Shown here: positions 56,527 through 64,000 of the stretch, in pieces
How positions within the stretch are numbered: position 1 is the stretch's first letter
How the letters are laid out: each line of letters starts with the position of its first letter
Source of the DNA: Enterobacter wuhouensis
Lineage (GTDB): Bacteria > Pseudomonadota > Gammaproteobacteria > Enterobacterales > Enterobacteriaceae
Reading direction: 5' to 3'
DNA length: 64,000 bases
Assembly (NCBI RefSeq): GCF_004331265.1
Contig: NZ_SJOO01000002.1
Location: 310,001 to 374,000, forward strand
The notes under the pieces: model-generated
What the model was told of the DNA's origin: nothing
Database searches by the model: none
What the model saw: only the letters and a program-made list of their open reading frames with translations
Made by a program: the position numbers and the translations under genes

Positions 56527-58025
56527 GACGCCGTTCCTCCGGTTGAATAATAAAGTAGTGTCTCTTCGCGGGCCTCGGCCCCGGCGATTTCCGCCACGAT
56601 GCGCCCGTCCCACAGCACGCAGATGCGGTCGCACAGCCCGACCAGCTCGGCAAACTCGCCCGAGGCGTAAATCACCCCTTTGCCCTCGCGCGCCAGGCCG
56701 TCAATCAGCTGGAACAGGTCGGTTTTGGCCTTCACGTCCACGCCTTTGGTCGGCTCGTCGAATATCAGCACGCTGGCGTCATTGCGCAGCCATTTACCGA
56801 TGGCGACCTTCTGCTGGTTGCCGCCGGACAGGCGGCGCAGCACCTGCCCCGGCCCACGCGCGCGCACGCCGACGCGGGCAATCACCTCTTCCGCCCAGCG
56901 CCACGCCTGACGATGGCCAAACAGGCTCCAGCGCGAGAAGCTGTTATCGGCGCACACGGCAAGGTTCATGCTCACCGGCTCGTCGATAAAAATGCCCTCT
57001 TTCCGCCGCTCCTCCGGCACCAGCGCCAGACCGCGCAGCACGGAGTCGGCCGGATCGCGCGGCTGCCAGGACTGATGATTCAGCTCGCCGCGCGCCACGC
57101 GGCTTTTGGTGGCGCCAAACAGCGCCTTGCAAAGTTCGGTTTTCCCCGCCCCCGCCAGCCCGGCAATCCCGAGAATTTCGCCTTTGCGCAGGTGCAGGGA
57201 GATATCTTTTAGCAGCGCGTCGTCGTGAAGCCCCTCAACGCGCAGCAGCGTTTCGTCGCCGTGCGGCGGTCGCGCGGGCGGATAGATATCGCTCAGCACG
57301 TGGCCGAGCATCTTCTCGACGATCGCTTCGCCGCTAAGATCGGCCATCGGGCCGGACTCGATCAGCTTGCCGTCGCGCAGCACCGTTAAGGTGTCGCAGA
57401 TGGCCTTCAGCTCGTGAATGCGGTGGGAGATAAACACCACGCCGATGCCCTGCTCTTTTAAACGTCTCACCACCGCAAACAGGCGCTCGCTCTCGTGCGC
57501 GTCCAGCGGCGCGGTGGGCTCATCAAGAATCAAAAAACGGCAGTGGTGTGACAGGGCGCGTGCCAGCAAAATCTGCTGCTTTTCGGCCAGCGAACAGCCG
57601 TCGATGGAACGGCGAACGTCGAGTGAAACGTCGAGCTGCGCCAGCGCCTGTCTCGCCTGCTGGCGGATCGCGCGCCAGCTATAGCGGTGTCCCGGCTGCG
57701 CCAGCTGGTCGAGCATGATGTTCTCGGCAATGCTTAATCCCGGGATCAGCGCCACGTCCACCTCCTGCTGTACGAGGTGAATGCCCAGCCGTTTGGCGTC
57801 CAGCGGCTCGCGGATCGTCACCGGCTGGTTGTTAATGCAGATTTCGCCTTCATAGTGGTCATGCGTGCCGCACAGCACCGCCATCAGCGTCGATTTCCCC
57901 GCGCCATTGGCACCGGTCAGCGCATGTACGGATCCGCCGGTTAAGGTGAAATTCACGCGCGACAGCGCCTGAAAGCCGGAAAAGACCAGGCTGATACCGC
58001 GCATCTCAAGGCGACTGGAAACCAT
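56523..58025 (-). CDS. ABC transporter ATP-binding protein, ribose/RbsA family
   Basis: It is 500 aa with two nucleotide-binding domains. The first has Walker A GANGAGKST, a degenerate signature CSLAEKQQ and Walker B FLILDEPTAP. The second has GLAGAGKTE, signature LSGGNQQK and VLIFDEPTKG. I start at ATG 58025 (MVSSRLEMRGI); a GTG at 58070 would add 15 residues with a poorly spaced ribosome binding site. It is the first gene of the operon and divergent from hcxA. Confidence 0.9.
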   Translation of the reverse strand: MVSSRLEMRGISLVFSGFQALSRVNFTLTGGSVHALTGANGAGKSTLMAVLCGTHDHYEGEICINNQPVTIREPLDAKRLGIHLVQQEVDVALIPGLSIAENIMLDQLAQPGHRYSWRAIRQQARQALAQLDVSLDVRRSIDGCSLAEKQQILLARALSHHCRFLILDEPTAPLDAHESERLFAVVRRLKEQGIGVVFISHRIHELKAICDTLTVLRDGKLIESGPMADLSGEAIVEKMLGHVLSDIYPPARPPHGDETLLRVEGLHDDALLKDISLHLRKGEILGIAGLAGAGKTELCKALFGATKSRVARGELNHQSWQPRDPADSVLRGLALVPEERRKEGIFIDEPVSMNLAVCADNSFSRWSLFGHRQAWRWAEEVIARVGVRARGPGQVLRRLSGGNQQKVAIGKWLRNDASVLIFDEPTKGVDVKAKTDLFQLIDGLAREGKGVIYASGEFAELVGLCDRICVLWDGRIVAEIAGAEAREETLLYYSTGGTAS

Positions 58026-58133
58026 CCGCGTAAATCCTTCATTACTCTTCTGATTTATCGAATTTTTCACAGCTCCGGTTGACTGACAACGACGGAAAAG
58101 GCATAAGATAAAGCGAAATATTATTAGCCATCC

Positions 58134-58170
58134 GGATGTCCAGACATAACATCGGGTTAGCGCTTGCTAA
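58134..58170. promoter_or_regulatory. Weak MetJ-like pair and inverted repeat upstream of hcxA
   Basis: GGATGTCC-AGACATAA (58134-58149) matches the MetJ consensus at 5 of 8 in each box, which is weak. TTAGC-gctt-GCTAA (58157-58170) lies 15 bp before the hcxA ATG. Both are in the divergent gap that also drives the ABC operon. Confidence 0.25.
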
Positions 58171-58185
58171 AAAAAGGACAACACC

Positions 58186-59274
58186 ATGAGCAACACCGAT
58201 ATTCGCGTCGTGCCCGGCCCGGCGAACTACTTCTCTCATCCAGGCAGCCTTGCGCATCTGAATGAATTCTTCACCCCGGACCAGCTATCCCGCGCGGTGT
58301 GGATCTACGGCGAGCGCGCTATCGAGGGCGCGCGCCCCTTCCTGCCGGAGAGCTTTAACGCGCCGGGAGCGAAACATCTGCTGTTTAAAGGCCACTGCAG
58401 CGAGCGCGACGTCACCCATCTGGTGAATGAGTCCGGCAGCAACGCCAGCGTGGTGATTGGCGTCGGCGGCGGCGCGGTGATGGATACCGTCAAGGCCGTG
58501 GCGCGCCGCTTAGGGGTACCGTTCGTGGGCATCCCTACGATTGCCGCCACCTGCGCAGCGTGGACGCCGCTCTCCGTCTGGTACAACGATGCCGGTCAGG
58601 CGCTGCAGTTCGAAATTTTCGACGACGCCAACTTCCTGGTGCTGGTGGAGCCGCAGATCGTCCTTAACGCCCCGGCGGAGTATCTGTTGGCGGGCATCGG
58701 CGATACGCTGGCGAAGTGGTACGAAGCCGTTGTGTTAGCGCCCGAGCCGGAAAACCTGCCGCTGACCGTGCGGCTGGGCATCAACGGCGCGCTGGCGATC
58801 CGAGACGTGCTGCTGGAGCGCAGCGAAGAGGCGCTGGCCGACCAGCAGCGCGGTGACCAGACGCAGGCGTTCCGGGATGTAGTCGATGCGATTATCGCCG
58901 GTGGCGGGATGGTCGGCGGCCTGGGCGAACGCTATACGCGCGTGGCGGCAGCGCATGCGGTGCACAACGGCTTGACCGTGCTGCCGCAGACGGAAAAATA
59001 CCTGCACGGCACCAAGGTAGCCTACGGCATTCTGGTGCAGAGCGCCCTGCTCGGCCAGGACGACGTGCTGGCGCAGCTGGTGGCGGCGTACCAGCGCTTT
59101 AACCTGCCGACCACGCTTCGCGAGCTGGACGTCGACATCAATAACCGGGAAGCGCTGGACAAGGTCATTGCCCACACCCTGCGCCCGGTGGAGTCGATTC
59201 ACTATCTGCCGGTTGCGTTAACGCCTGAGGTTCTGCGCGCCGCGTTTGAGAAGGTGGAATCCTTCCGCCGTTAA
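58186..59274 (+). CDS. hcxA: Hydroxycarboxylate dehydrogenase A (YbdH)
   Basis: Iron-containing alcohol dehydrogenase-family protein, 362 aa, aligning end to end with E. coli HcxA/YbdH, which reduces 2-oxoacids such as 2-oxobutanoate and 2-oxoglutarate with NAD(P)H. The nucleotide motif is VVIGVGGGAVMDT and the metal ligands lie in LAGIGDTLAKWYEA and AAHAVHNGLT. E. coli has it next to ybdL; here the mtn and ABC genes lie between. It is followed by an SDR gene after 57 bp. Confidence 0.93.
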   Translation: MSNTDIRVVPGPANYFSHPGSLAHLNEFFTPDQLSRAVWIYGERAIEGARPFLPESFNAPGAKHLLFKGHCSERDVTHLVNESGSNASVVIGVGGGAVMDTVKAVARRLGVPFVGIPTIAATCAAWTPLSVWYNDAGQALQFEIFDDANFLVLVEPQIVLNAPAEYLLAGIGDTLAKWYEAVVLAPEPENLPLTVRLGINGALAIRDVLLERSEEALADQQRGDQTQAFRDVVDAIIAGGGMVGGLGERYTRVAAAHAVHNGLTVLPQTEKYLHGTKVAYGILVQSALLGQDDVLAQLVAAYQRFNLPTTLRELDVDINNREALDKVIAHTLRPVESIHYLPVALTPEVLRAAFEKVESFRR

Positions 59275-59331
59275 TTGCGCCGACCGTCTATACCTAATGA
59301 TGATTCTCACCACTCTCGTAACGAGGTCATC

Positions 59332-60075
59332 ATGCAGATCGATTTAACAGGTAAAAAGGCGCTGGTTACCGGCGCCAGCCGCGGGTTGGGTCGGGCAATT
59401 GCACTCTCGCTGGCGCGCGCCGGTGCGGATGTGATTATTACGTATGAAAAATCGGCCGATAAAGCCCAGGCGGTCGCCGAGGAGATTAAGGCGCTGGGAC
59501 GACACAGCGAAGCTGTACAGGCGGACAGCGCCAGCGCGCAGGCGATTCAGGATGCCGTCACCCATGCGGCGCGTTCCCTTGGCGGGCTGGATATTCTGGT
59601 CAACAACGCCGGGATCGCGCGCGGCGGCCCGCTGGAATCCATGACGCTGGCGGACATTGACGCCCTCATCAACGTCAACATTCGCGGCGTGGTGATCGCC
59701 ATTCAGGAAGCGCTGGTGCACATGTCCGACGGCGGGCGCATCATCAACATCGGCAGCTGTCTGGCGAACCGCGTGGCGCAGCCGGGTATCGCCGTTTACT
59801 CGATGACCAAATCGGCCCTTAACTCCCTCACCCGTGGTCTGGCACGCGATCTGGGGCCGCGCGGCATTACCGTTAACCTGGTCCACCCCGGCCCCACCAA
59901 CAGCGATATGAACCCGGAAGACGGCGAACAGGCTGACTCTCAGCGTCAGCTTATTGCGTTGGGTCATTACGGCCAGCCGGAAGACGTCGCGGCTGCGGTC
60001 ACGTTTCTTGCCAGCCCGCTTGCCGGGCAAATCTCCGGAACCGGTCTGGACGTGGACGGCGGTTTGAACGCCTGA
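59332..60075 (+). CDS. Short-chain dehydrogenase/reductase (FabG-like)
   Basis: NAD(P)-dependent SDR, 247 aa from ATG 59332 (MQIDLTGKKALVTG). The cofactor motif TGASRGLGRA, the NNAG motif and the catalytic Ser-Tyr-Lys in NIGSCLANRV and YSMTKSAL are present. It is of the 3-oxoacyl-ACP-reductase-like class, but isolated from fatty acid genes, so the substrate is unknown. It probably shares the hcxA transcript. It is not in the E. coli order. Confidence 0.88.
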   Translation: MQIDLTGKKALVTGASRGLGRAIALSLARAGADVIITYEKSADKAQAVAEEIKALGRHSEAVQADSASAQAIQDAVTHAARSLGGLDILVNNAGIARGGPLESMTLADIDALINVNIRGVVIAIQEALVHMSDGGRIINIGSCLANRVAQPGIAVYSMTKSALNSLTRGLARDLGPRGITVNLVHPGPTNSDMNPEDGEQADSQRQLIALGHYGQPEDVAAAVTFLASPLAGQISGTGLDVDGGLNA

Positions 60076-60090
60076 TCGCATATTTCCTGC

Positions 60091-60120
60091 ACGCCTCTGT
60101 CGCCCGACAGAGGCGTTTCC
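60091..60120 (+). terminator. Terminator after the SDR gene
   Basis: ACGCCTCTGTCG and CGACAGAGGCGT form a 12-bp dyad starting 15 bp after the stop. Only a short TTT follows. Confidence 0.7.
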
Positions 60121-60258
60121 GAGCAGCCTCGAAGGTTTGCGTTTTGCCGCTTTCTCCCGTTTTTTCTCCGCTCTACAGTACCCCATAAGAAATTCGGAAT
60201 TTATCTAATAGTCTTATTATTTCCTTATATTTTGTGTGGGCGTACAGTGGAGGTACGG

Positions 60259-60564
60259 ATGAAGATTGTCTGGTCCAATGGTGCAAAGAAGGCGTTTTCA
60301 AAGATTGACGAGCGGTATCAGCGTCGCATTGAGGTAAAGCTTGCTGAGCTGGATGACCGCTCGGCTCCCCGGCCCGATATCAAAAAAATATCGGCGACAG
60401 AAGATCATTTCCGGCTACGCGTAGGCGATTACCGCATCATCTATACGCTTCGTGGCGATCCCGATGACCATTGTTATGTTTTGGCCGTCAAGCGCAGAAC
60501 TTCAACGACTTACCTGCATGAGGAGAGTGCCAACTATGGCTGTACAGCTAATCAAGGACGATAA
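60259..60564 (+). CDS. RelE/ParE-family toxin
   Basis: It is 101 aa from ATG 60259 (MKIVWSNGAKKAF) with GGAGG upstream. The RelE/ParE fold is shown by HFRLRVGDYRIIYTL and YVLAVKRRTSTTY. The toxin comes first and the antitoxin second, as in higBA-type loci. It overlaps the antitoxin gene by 29 bases. The target (mRNA in the ribosome or gyrase) cannot be told. Confidence 0.85.
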   Translation: MKIVWSNGAKKAFSKIDERYQRRIEVKLAELDDRSAPRPDIKKISATEDHFRLRVGDYRIIYTLRGDPDDHCYVLAVKRRTSTTYLHEESANYGCTANQGR

Positions 60565-60940
60565 CGGGAAAACGCAGTACGTCGTTATTCCCTATCACGA
60601 ATATTTTCGTATGCTCTTACAGATGGCAGAAATTGACGACGAAACCGACGACGATCTGGAGGATATTGAGGTCGAACACGACAGTCTGGATGACGTGGAA
60701 TTGCCCGGAGAAGTGTGCAGCATCATGACCTGGCAGAACGTCAGCCTGCAGGCCGCATGGCGTATCCTGCGCGGCATGTCCCAGCAGGAGGTGGCGGAGA
60801 AACTCGGCATCAGTCAGTCCGCCGTATCACAGCTTGAAGCGCTGGACTCCCGTCCGCAAAAGCGCACCCGCGAAAAGCTGGCGGCAATTTATGGCTGTAA
60901 GCAGGAGCAAATCAGCCTCTATTTACCGAAAGAGGGTTAA
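60536..60940 (+). CDS. Helix-turn-helix antitoxin with acidic N-terminal half
   Basis: It is 134 aa from ATG 60536 ([16 protein letters not shown]), with GAGGAG upstream. Residues 1-30 ([14 protein letters not shown]) resemble the N-terminus of Phd/YefM-type antitoxins. Residues 31-57 are very acidic and 72-120 form an XRE-type helix-turn-helix ([20 protein letters not shown]). It should neutralise the toxin and repress the operon. It ends 4 bases inside the convergent ybdD gene. Confidence 0.85.
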   Translation: MAVQLIKDDNGKTQYVVIPYHEYFRMLLQMAEIDDETDDDLEDIEVEHDSLDDVELPGEVCSIMTWQNVSLQAAWRILRGMSQQEVAEKLGISQSAVSQLEALDSRPQKRTREKLAAIYGCKQEQISLYLPKEG

Positions 60941-61134
60941 CAGCACTTCGCCCCGCCCTTGCCGCCGTAGCGGGCGTCCTGGCGGTCGCGGAAAAATTCT
61001 TCGTAGGTCATGGGCGTCTGGTCCGGATGGTTGACGCGCATATGCTCGACGTAGTTGTCGTAGTCCGGCACGCCAATCATCATTTTGGCGGCCTGGCCCA
61101 GGTACTTACCTGCTTTGGAAAGGGTGTCGAACAT
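60937..61134 (-). CDS. ybdD: YbdD/YjiX family protein
   Basis: It is a 65-aa conserved small protein, [19 protein letters not shown] at the start and GGKGGAKCC at the end, nearly identical to E. coli YbdD. The family always accompanies CstA-type carbon-starvation transporters (cstA-ybdD, btsT-yjiX). Its function is unknown. It lies 110 bp after cstA with a pair of palindromic repeats between. Confidence 0.92.
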   Translation of the reverse strand: MFDTLSKAGKYLGQAAKMMIGVPDYDNYVEHMRVNHPDQTPMTYEEFFRDRQDARYGGKGGAKCC

Positions 61135-61154
61135 AATCAGTTTCTCGTTTGTTT

Positions 61155-61191
61155 CCCCCTCACCCTAACCCTCTCCCCAAAGGGGAGAGGG
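61155..61191 (-). repeat. GGGTGAGGG-type palindromic repeat, copy 5 (inverted)
   Basis: CCCCCTCACCCTAACC then CTCTCCCCAAAGGGGAGAGG. It is paired head to head with copy 6, 11 bp away, in the cstA-ybdD gap. Confidence 0.78.
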
Positions 61192-61202
61192 AACTTACAA
61201 CA

Positions 61203-61238
61203 CCCTCTCCCCTTTGGGGAGAGGGCTGGGGTGAGGGG
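61203..61238 (+). repeat. GGGTGAGGG-type palindromic repeat, copy 6
   Basis: CCCTCTCCCCTTTGGGGAGA then GGGCTGGGGTGAGGGG, 6 bp from the cstA stop. Together with copy 5 it can form a single long cruciform. Confidence 0.78.
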
Positions 61239-61244
61239 ATTTGG

Positions 61245-63350
61245 TTAATGCGCCCCTTTGGCCTGGGTGACAATCTCTTCCAGGTTTTCAGGCATCGGCT
61301 CGTAGGGCGTCTCTTTCGCCGTTGGCTTGTCGACTTTCAACGCCGCCAGCGCGGTCTTGAGAGAATACAACGCCAGCACCACGACCACCACCATAAAGAA
61401 GATGGTCAGCCCGGCGTCCAGACGGTTGTTAAACACCAGCTGCGACAGCTGGGACTCGGTGTACTGCGCCGGGATCTTGCCGCTATCGATCATCGCCTGG
61501 AACTTGTTGGCGATTGCCAGGAAGCCCACCTTGTTGTCCGGGCTGAAGGCTTTCTGCCAGCCCGCCGTCAGGGTGCAAATCAGCAGCCATGCGGTTGGCA
61601 CTAATGCCACCCAGGCGTAACGCTGGCGCTTCATCTTGAACAGCACCACCGCGCAGAGCATCAGCGCCATGCCCGCCAGCATCTGGTTGGCGATACCGAA
61701 CAGCGGCCACAGGGTGTTGATCCCGCCCAGCGGATCGACCACGCCCTGATGCAGGAAGTATCCCCACGCCAGCACGCACAGCGCCGTTGCCAGCAGGTTA
61801 GCCGGGAGCGAGTCGGTGCGCTTCAGGTTCGGGGAGATCACCCCCAGCAGGTCCTGCAGCATAAAGCGCGCCGCACGGGTTCCCGCGTCCACCGCCGTCA
61901 GGATAAACAGCGCCTCAAACAGGATGGCGAAGTGATACCAGAACGACACGTCCATCAGCCCGCCCAGCGCGCCGTGCAGGATGTAGGCCATGCCCACCGC
62001 CAGCGTCGGTGCCCCGCCCGCACGGGAGATAATCGACTGCTCGCCCACCTCATTGGCAATGTGCGTTAGCGTTTCAGGGGTAATGGCAAAGCCCCAGCCG
62101 CTTACCACCTGCGCGGCAGACGCCACCACGTCAACGGTTCCGGCAGGGGCCAGCACCGCCATCGGGCTGTTCATCGCGAAGTACACGCCCGGGTCGATGA
62201 TACAGGCCGAGACCAGCGCCATGATGGCGACGAAGGACTCCATCAGCATGCCGCCGTAGCCAATCAGGCAGGCCTGATTTTCATTCGCCAGCATCTTCGG
62301 CGTAGTGCCGGAGGCAATCAGCGCGTGGAAGCCGGACACCGCGCCGCAGGCGATGGTGATAAACAGGAACGGGAACAGGTTACCGGTCCAGACCGGGCCG
62401 GTGCCGTCGATGAATTTAGTCAGTGCGGGCATGGTCAGAGTCGGGCGCATGATCAGAATGCCGATAGCCAGCCCGACGATGGTGCCGATTTTCAGGAAAG
62501 TGGAGAGATAGTCGCGCGGAGCCAGCAGCAGCCACACCGGCAGCACCGCCGCCACAAAGCCGTAGCCCACCAGCATCCAGGTCAGCTGTACGCCGGTAAA
62601 GTCAAACCACGGTGCCCACGTCGGGCTTTCCGCCACCCAGCCGCCGGAGATAATGGCGAATACCAGGAACACCAGACCGATTACCGACACTTCACCGATG
62701 CGCCCCGGGCGCAGGTAGCGAATGTAGATCCCCATAAACAGCGCCAGCGGAATGGTGAAGGCCACGGTATAGGTTCCCCACGGGCTGTGGGTCAGCGCTT
62801 TCACCACGATCATCGCCAGCACCGCGAGGATGATCACCATGATCATAAAGGTCGCCACCAGCGCAATCACCCCGGCGGTTGCCCCCATCTCTTCTTTCAC
62901 CAGTTCACCCAGCGAACGGCCGTCGCGGCGGGTCGAGACGAACAGCACCATAAAGTCCTGCACCGCCCCCGCCAGCACCACGCCGGCGAGGATCCAGATC
63001 ATCCCCGGCAGGTAGCCCATCTGCGCCGCCAGCACCGGCCCCACCAGCGGGCCCGCCCCGGCAATCGCCGCGAAGTGGTGGCCGAACAGCACTTTTTTGT
63101 CGGTCGGCACGTAGTCCAGCCCGTCGTTATGGCGCACGGCGGGCGTCATGCGCGTGCTATCAACCCCCAGGACGTTCTTCGCGATATAGCGACCATAAAA
63201 ACGATAGGCGATCAGATAAATACAAACGGAGGCGACAACGATCCAGAGCGCGTTGATCTGTTCCCCCCGATTAAGGGCGATATAGCCCAGGGCAAAGGCT
63301 CCCACAACGGAGAGCCCTGCCCATGTAAGGTATTTCCCTGAGTTGTTCAT
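61245..63350 (-). CDS. cstA: Carbon starvation protein CstA (peptide/pyruvate transporter)
   Basis: Inner-membrane transporter, 701 aa as in E. coli, with about 16-18 hydrophobic helices. It is induced at carbon starvation and implicated in peptide and pyruvate uptake. Conserved stretches are FGHHFAAIAGAGPLVGPVLAAQ and GNLFPFLFITIACGAVSGFHALIASGTTPK. In E. coli it needs cAMP-CRP and is repressed by CsrA; the leader here (AGCGGAAAACAACT before ATG) has a GGA at the ribosome site that would suit CsrA. Confidence 0.96.
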   Translation of the reverse strand: MNNSGKYLTWAGLSVVGAFALGYIALNRGEQINALWIVVASVCIYLIAYRFYGRYIAKNVLGVDSTRMTPAVRHNDGLDYVPTDKKVLFGHHFAAIAGAGPLVGPVLAAQMGYLPGMIWILAGVVLAGAVQDFMVLFVSTRRDGRSLGELVKEEMGATAGVIALVATFMIMVIILAVLAMIVVKALTHSPWGTYTVAFTIPLALFMGIYIRYLRPGRIGEVSVIGLVFLVFAIISGGWVAESPTWAPWFDFTGVQLTWMLVGYGFVAAVLPVWLLLAPRDYLSTFLKIGTIVGLAIGILIMRPTLTMPALTKFIDGTGPVWTGNLFPFLFITIACGAVSGFHALIASGTTPKMLANENQACLIGYGGMLMESFVAIMALVSACIIDPGVYFAMNSPMAVLAPAGTVDVVASAAQVVSGWGFAITPETLTHIANEVGEQSIISRAGGAPTLAVGMAYILHGALGGLMDVSFWYHFAILFEALFILTAVDAGTRAARFMLQDLLGVISPNLKRTDSLPANLLATALCVLAWGYFLHQGVVDPLGGINTLWPLFGIANQMLAGMALMLCAVVLFKMKRQRYAWVALVPTAWLLICTLTAGWQKAFSPDNKVGFLAIANKFQAMIDSGKIPAQYTESQLSQLVFNNRLDAGLTIFFMVVVVVLALYSLKTALAALKVDKPTAKETPYEPMPENLEEIVTQAKGAH

Positions 63351-63618
63351 AGTTGTTTTCCGCTGTAGTGAAACCGTGAGTTGTTACATTTTGTTTCTAG
63401 AACAACGGCGGAAATTTAACAACTTTGAAACGTAATTATGCGTGGTCAAACCAGACATTTACACCACAGTGTTAAGCCGATCACTTTCGCGCCGTCACCG
63501 GTCACACTTTTGCCTTTTTCATCCTGCCACCGCCTTACGGAATGATTTGTATCATTTTTTTTGGTTATAACCTCGCCAGAATGATCCTGCGCGATCGCGC
63601 GCTTACAAGGAAAAGGAT
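63351..63618. other. Divergent control region cstA / Gate-domain gene
   Basis: It is a 268-bp gap between divergent genes. Several TGTGA/GTGA half-sites are present, for example TGTGACCGGTGAC on the minus strand near 63505, but I see no convincing full CRP site. An AAGGA site precedes the plus-strand gene. Confidence 0.4.
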
Positions 63619-64000
63619 ATGAACAGTTCAGTACCTCAGGAGTATAAGGTCGGGCCCGGCGCGTACTTCGCCCTGGCATTTGCAGCCGTTTTCTTCTCCG
63701 GCCTGTTGGGCGGAAAGGAGTGGTACGGCGTTTTTGATTTCACCACCCTCAACGGCGCGTTTGGCAAAGTGGTCAGTAAGGCCAGCCTGGATGATGGCAC
63801 CCTGACGACCGCCAGCAGCGCCTTTCGCGGCACCGGCGGCAGCGGCGCGATGGACGGGTTTCTCTTCGCGCTCGGCTTAATTCCCGCGGTGATGTTCGCG
63901 CTGGGAATGATCAACGTGCTTGAGCACTACGGCGCCCTGCGTGCCGCCCGCAAGCTCTTAACCCCTCTGCTGCGCCCGCTGCTGGGCATTCCCGGCACCA
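63619..64000 (+). CDS. Nucleoside-recognition (Gate) domain membrane protein, 5' part
   Basis: The open frame runs from ATG 63619 (MNSSVPQEYKVGPGAYFALA; AAAGGA upstream) to the window edge, 127 codons. It has two hydrophobic segments (about 15-33 and 85-105) and GSGAMDGFLFALGLIPAVMFALG, typical of SpmA/YjiH-like Gate-domain proteins. The rest lies outside the window. It is divergent from cstA and not in this place in E. coli. Confidence 0.75.
   Translation, partial: MNSSVPQEYKVGPGAYFALAFAAVFFSGLLGGKEWYGVFDFTTLNGAFGKVVSKASLDDGTLTTASSAFRGTGGSGAMDGFLFALGLIPAVMFALGMINVLEHYGALRAARKLLTPLLRPLLGIPGT

Noticed and set aside
62325-63341. A 338-codon open frame opposite cstA
   Set aside because: It is an antisense shadow: the product is almost entirely charged and polar (His, Arg, Gln, Asp), complementary to the hydrophobic codons of CstA.
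1-64000. CRISPR array, tRNA or rRNA genes
   Set aside because: No regularly spaced repeats and no tRNA or rRNA sequence patterns were noticed on either strand.

Overview
The window is a chromosomal segment of an Enterobacteriaceae member close to the Enterobacter/Klebsiella group. I infer this from protein sequences I recognise as near-identical to Escherichia coli orthologues, from the high GC third positions, and from gene order. The backbone follows the E. coli K-12 order leuS-lptE-holA-nadD-rsfS-rlmH-mrdA-mrdB-rlpA-dacA-ybeD-lipB-ybeF-lipA-tatE-ybeM-crcB-cspE-pagP, then dcuC-rna, rnk-ybdR-uspG, ahpF-ahpC, ybdO-ybdN-ybdM-ybdL, hcxA(ybdH), ybdD-cstA. Blocks of accessory genes sit in the gaps of this order. 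Several E. coli neighbours are missing: cobC between nadD and rsfS, the citrate fermentation genes between dcuC and rna, and dsbG next to ahpC.

Region by region. 0-16.4 kb is housekeeping: the end of leuS, LPS assembly (lptE), the DNA polymerase III delta subunit (holA), NAD synthesis (nadD), ribosome silencing and methylation (rsfS, rlmH), the rod-shape wall machinery (mrdA, mrdB, rlpA, dacA), lipoate synthesis (lipB, lipA), tatE, ybeM, crcB, cspE and pagP. 16.5-22.9 kb is a Cu/Ag efflux operon, transcribed from a 133-aa Cys/His/Met protein through cusF, a TolC-like protein and cusB to cusA. 23.2-25.5 kb holds dcuC and rna. 25.6-32.7 kb is a fructose-type PTS/aminopeptidase cluster (fryB fryC ypdF ypdE fryA, ypdC) that lies elsewhere in E. 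coli. It is followed by a flavin reductase, an alpha/beta hydrolase, rnk, ybdR and uspG. 37.0-41.3 kb is a four-gene DMSO-reductase-family enzyme set (catalytic, Fe-S and membrane subunits plus TorD-type chaperone) of unknown substrate. 41.4-48.5 kb holds ahpF-ahpC and ybdO-ybdL.

48.5-53.1 kb is a complete methionine salvage set (mtnB, mtnC, mtnD, mtnA, mtnK) beside ybdL, the methionine aminotransferase. Both control regions carry tandem matches to the MetJ box. Next to it, 53.1-58.0 kb is an ABC transporter of the ribose type co-transcribed with a cytosolic LVIVD-repeat protein, then hcxA and a short-chain dehydrogenase. A toxin-antitoxin pair with an unusual antitoxin, ybdD and the pyruvate/peptide transporter cstA close the window, with the 5' part of a Gate-domain membrane protein at the right edge.

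Non-coding features worth attention are: a terminator-like hairpin in the cspE leader, an attenuator-like leader of rnk, an orphan terminator facing ahpC, six copies of a GGGTGAGGG-type palindromic repeat confined to 50.4-61.3 kb, and a 26-codon remnant of what looks like an SRPBCC-domain gene cut off inside one of those repeats. The best candidate for something not yet described is the LVIVD-repeat/ABC transporter operon next to the MetJ-controlled methionine salvage genes. I saw no tRNA, rRNA, CRISPR array, prophage or intact insertion sequence.
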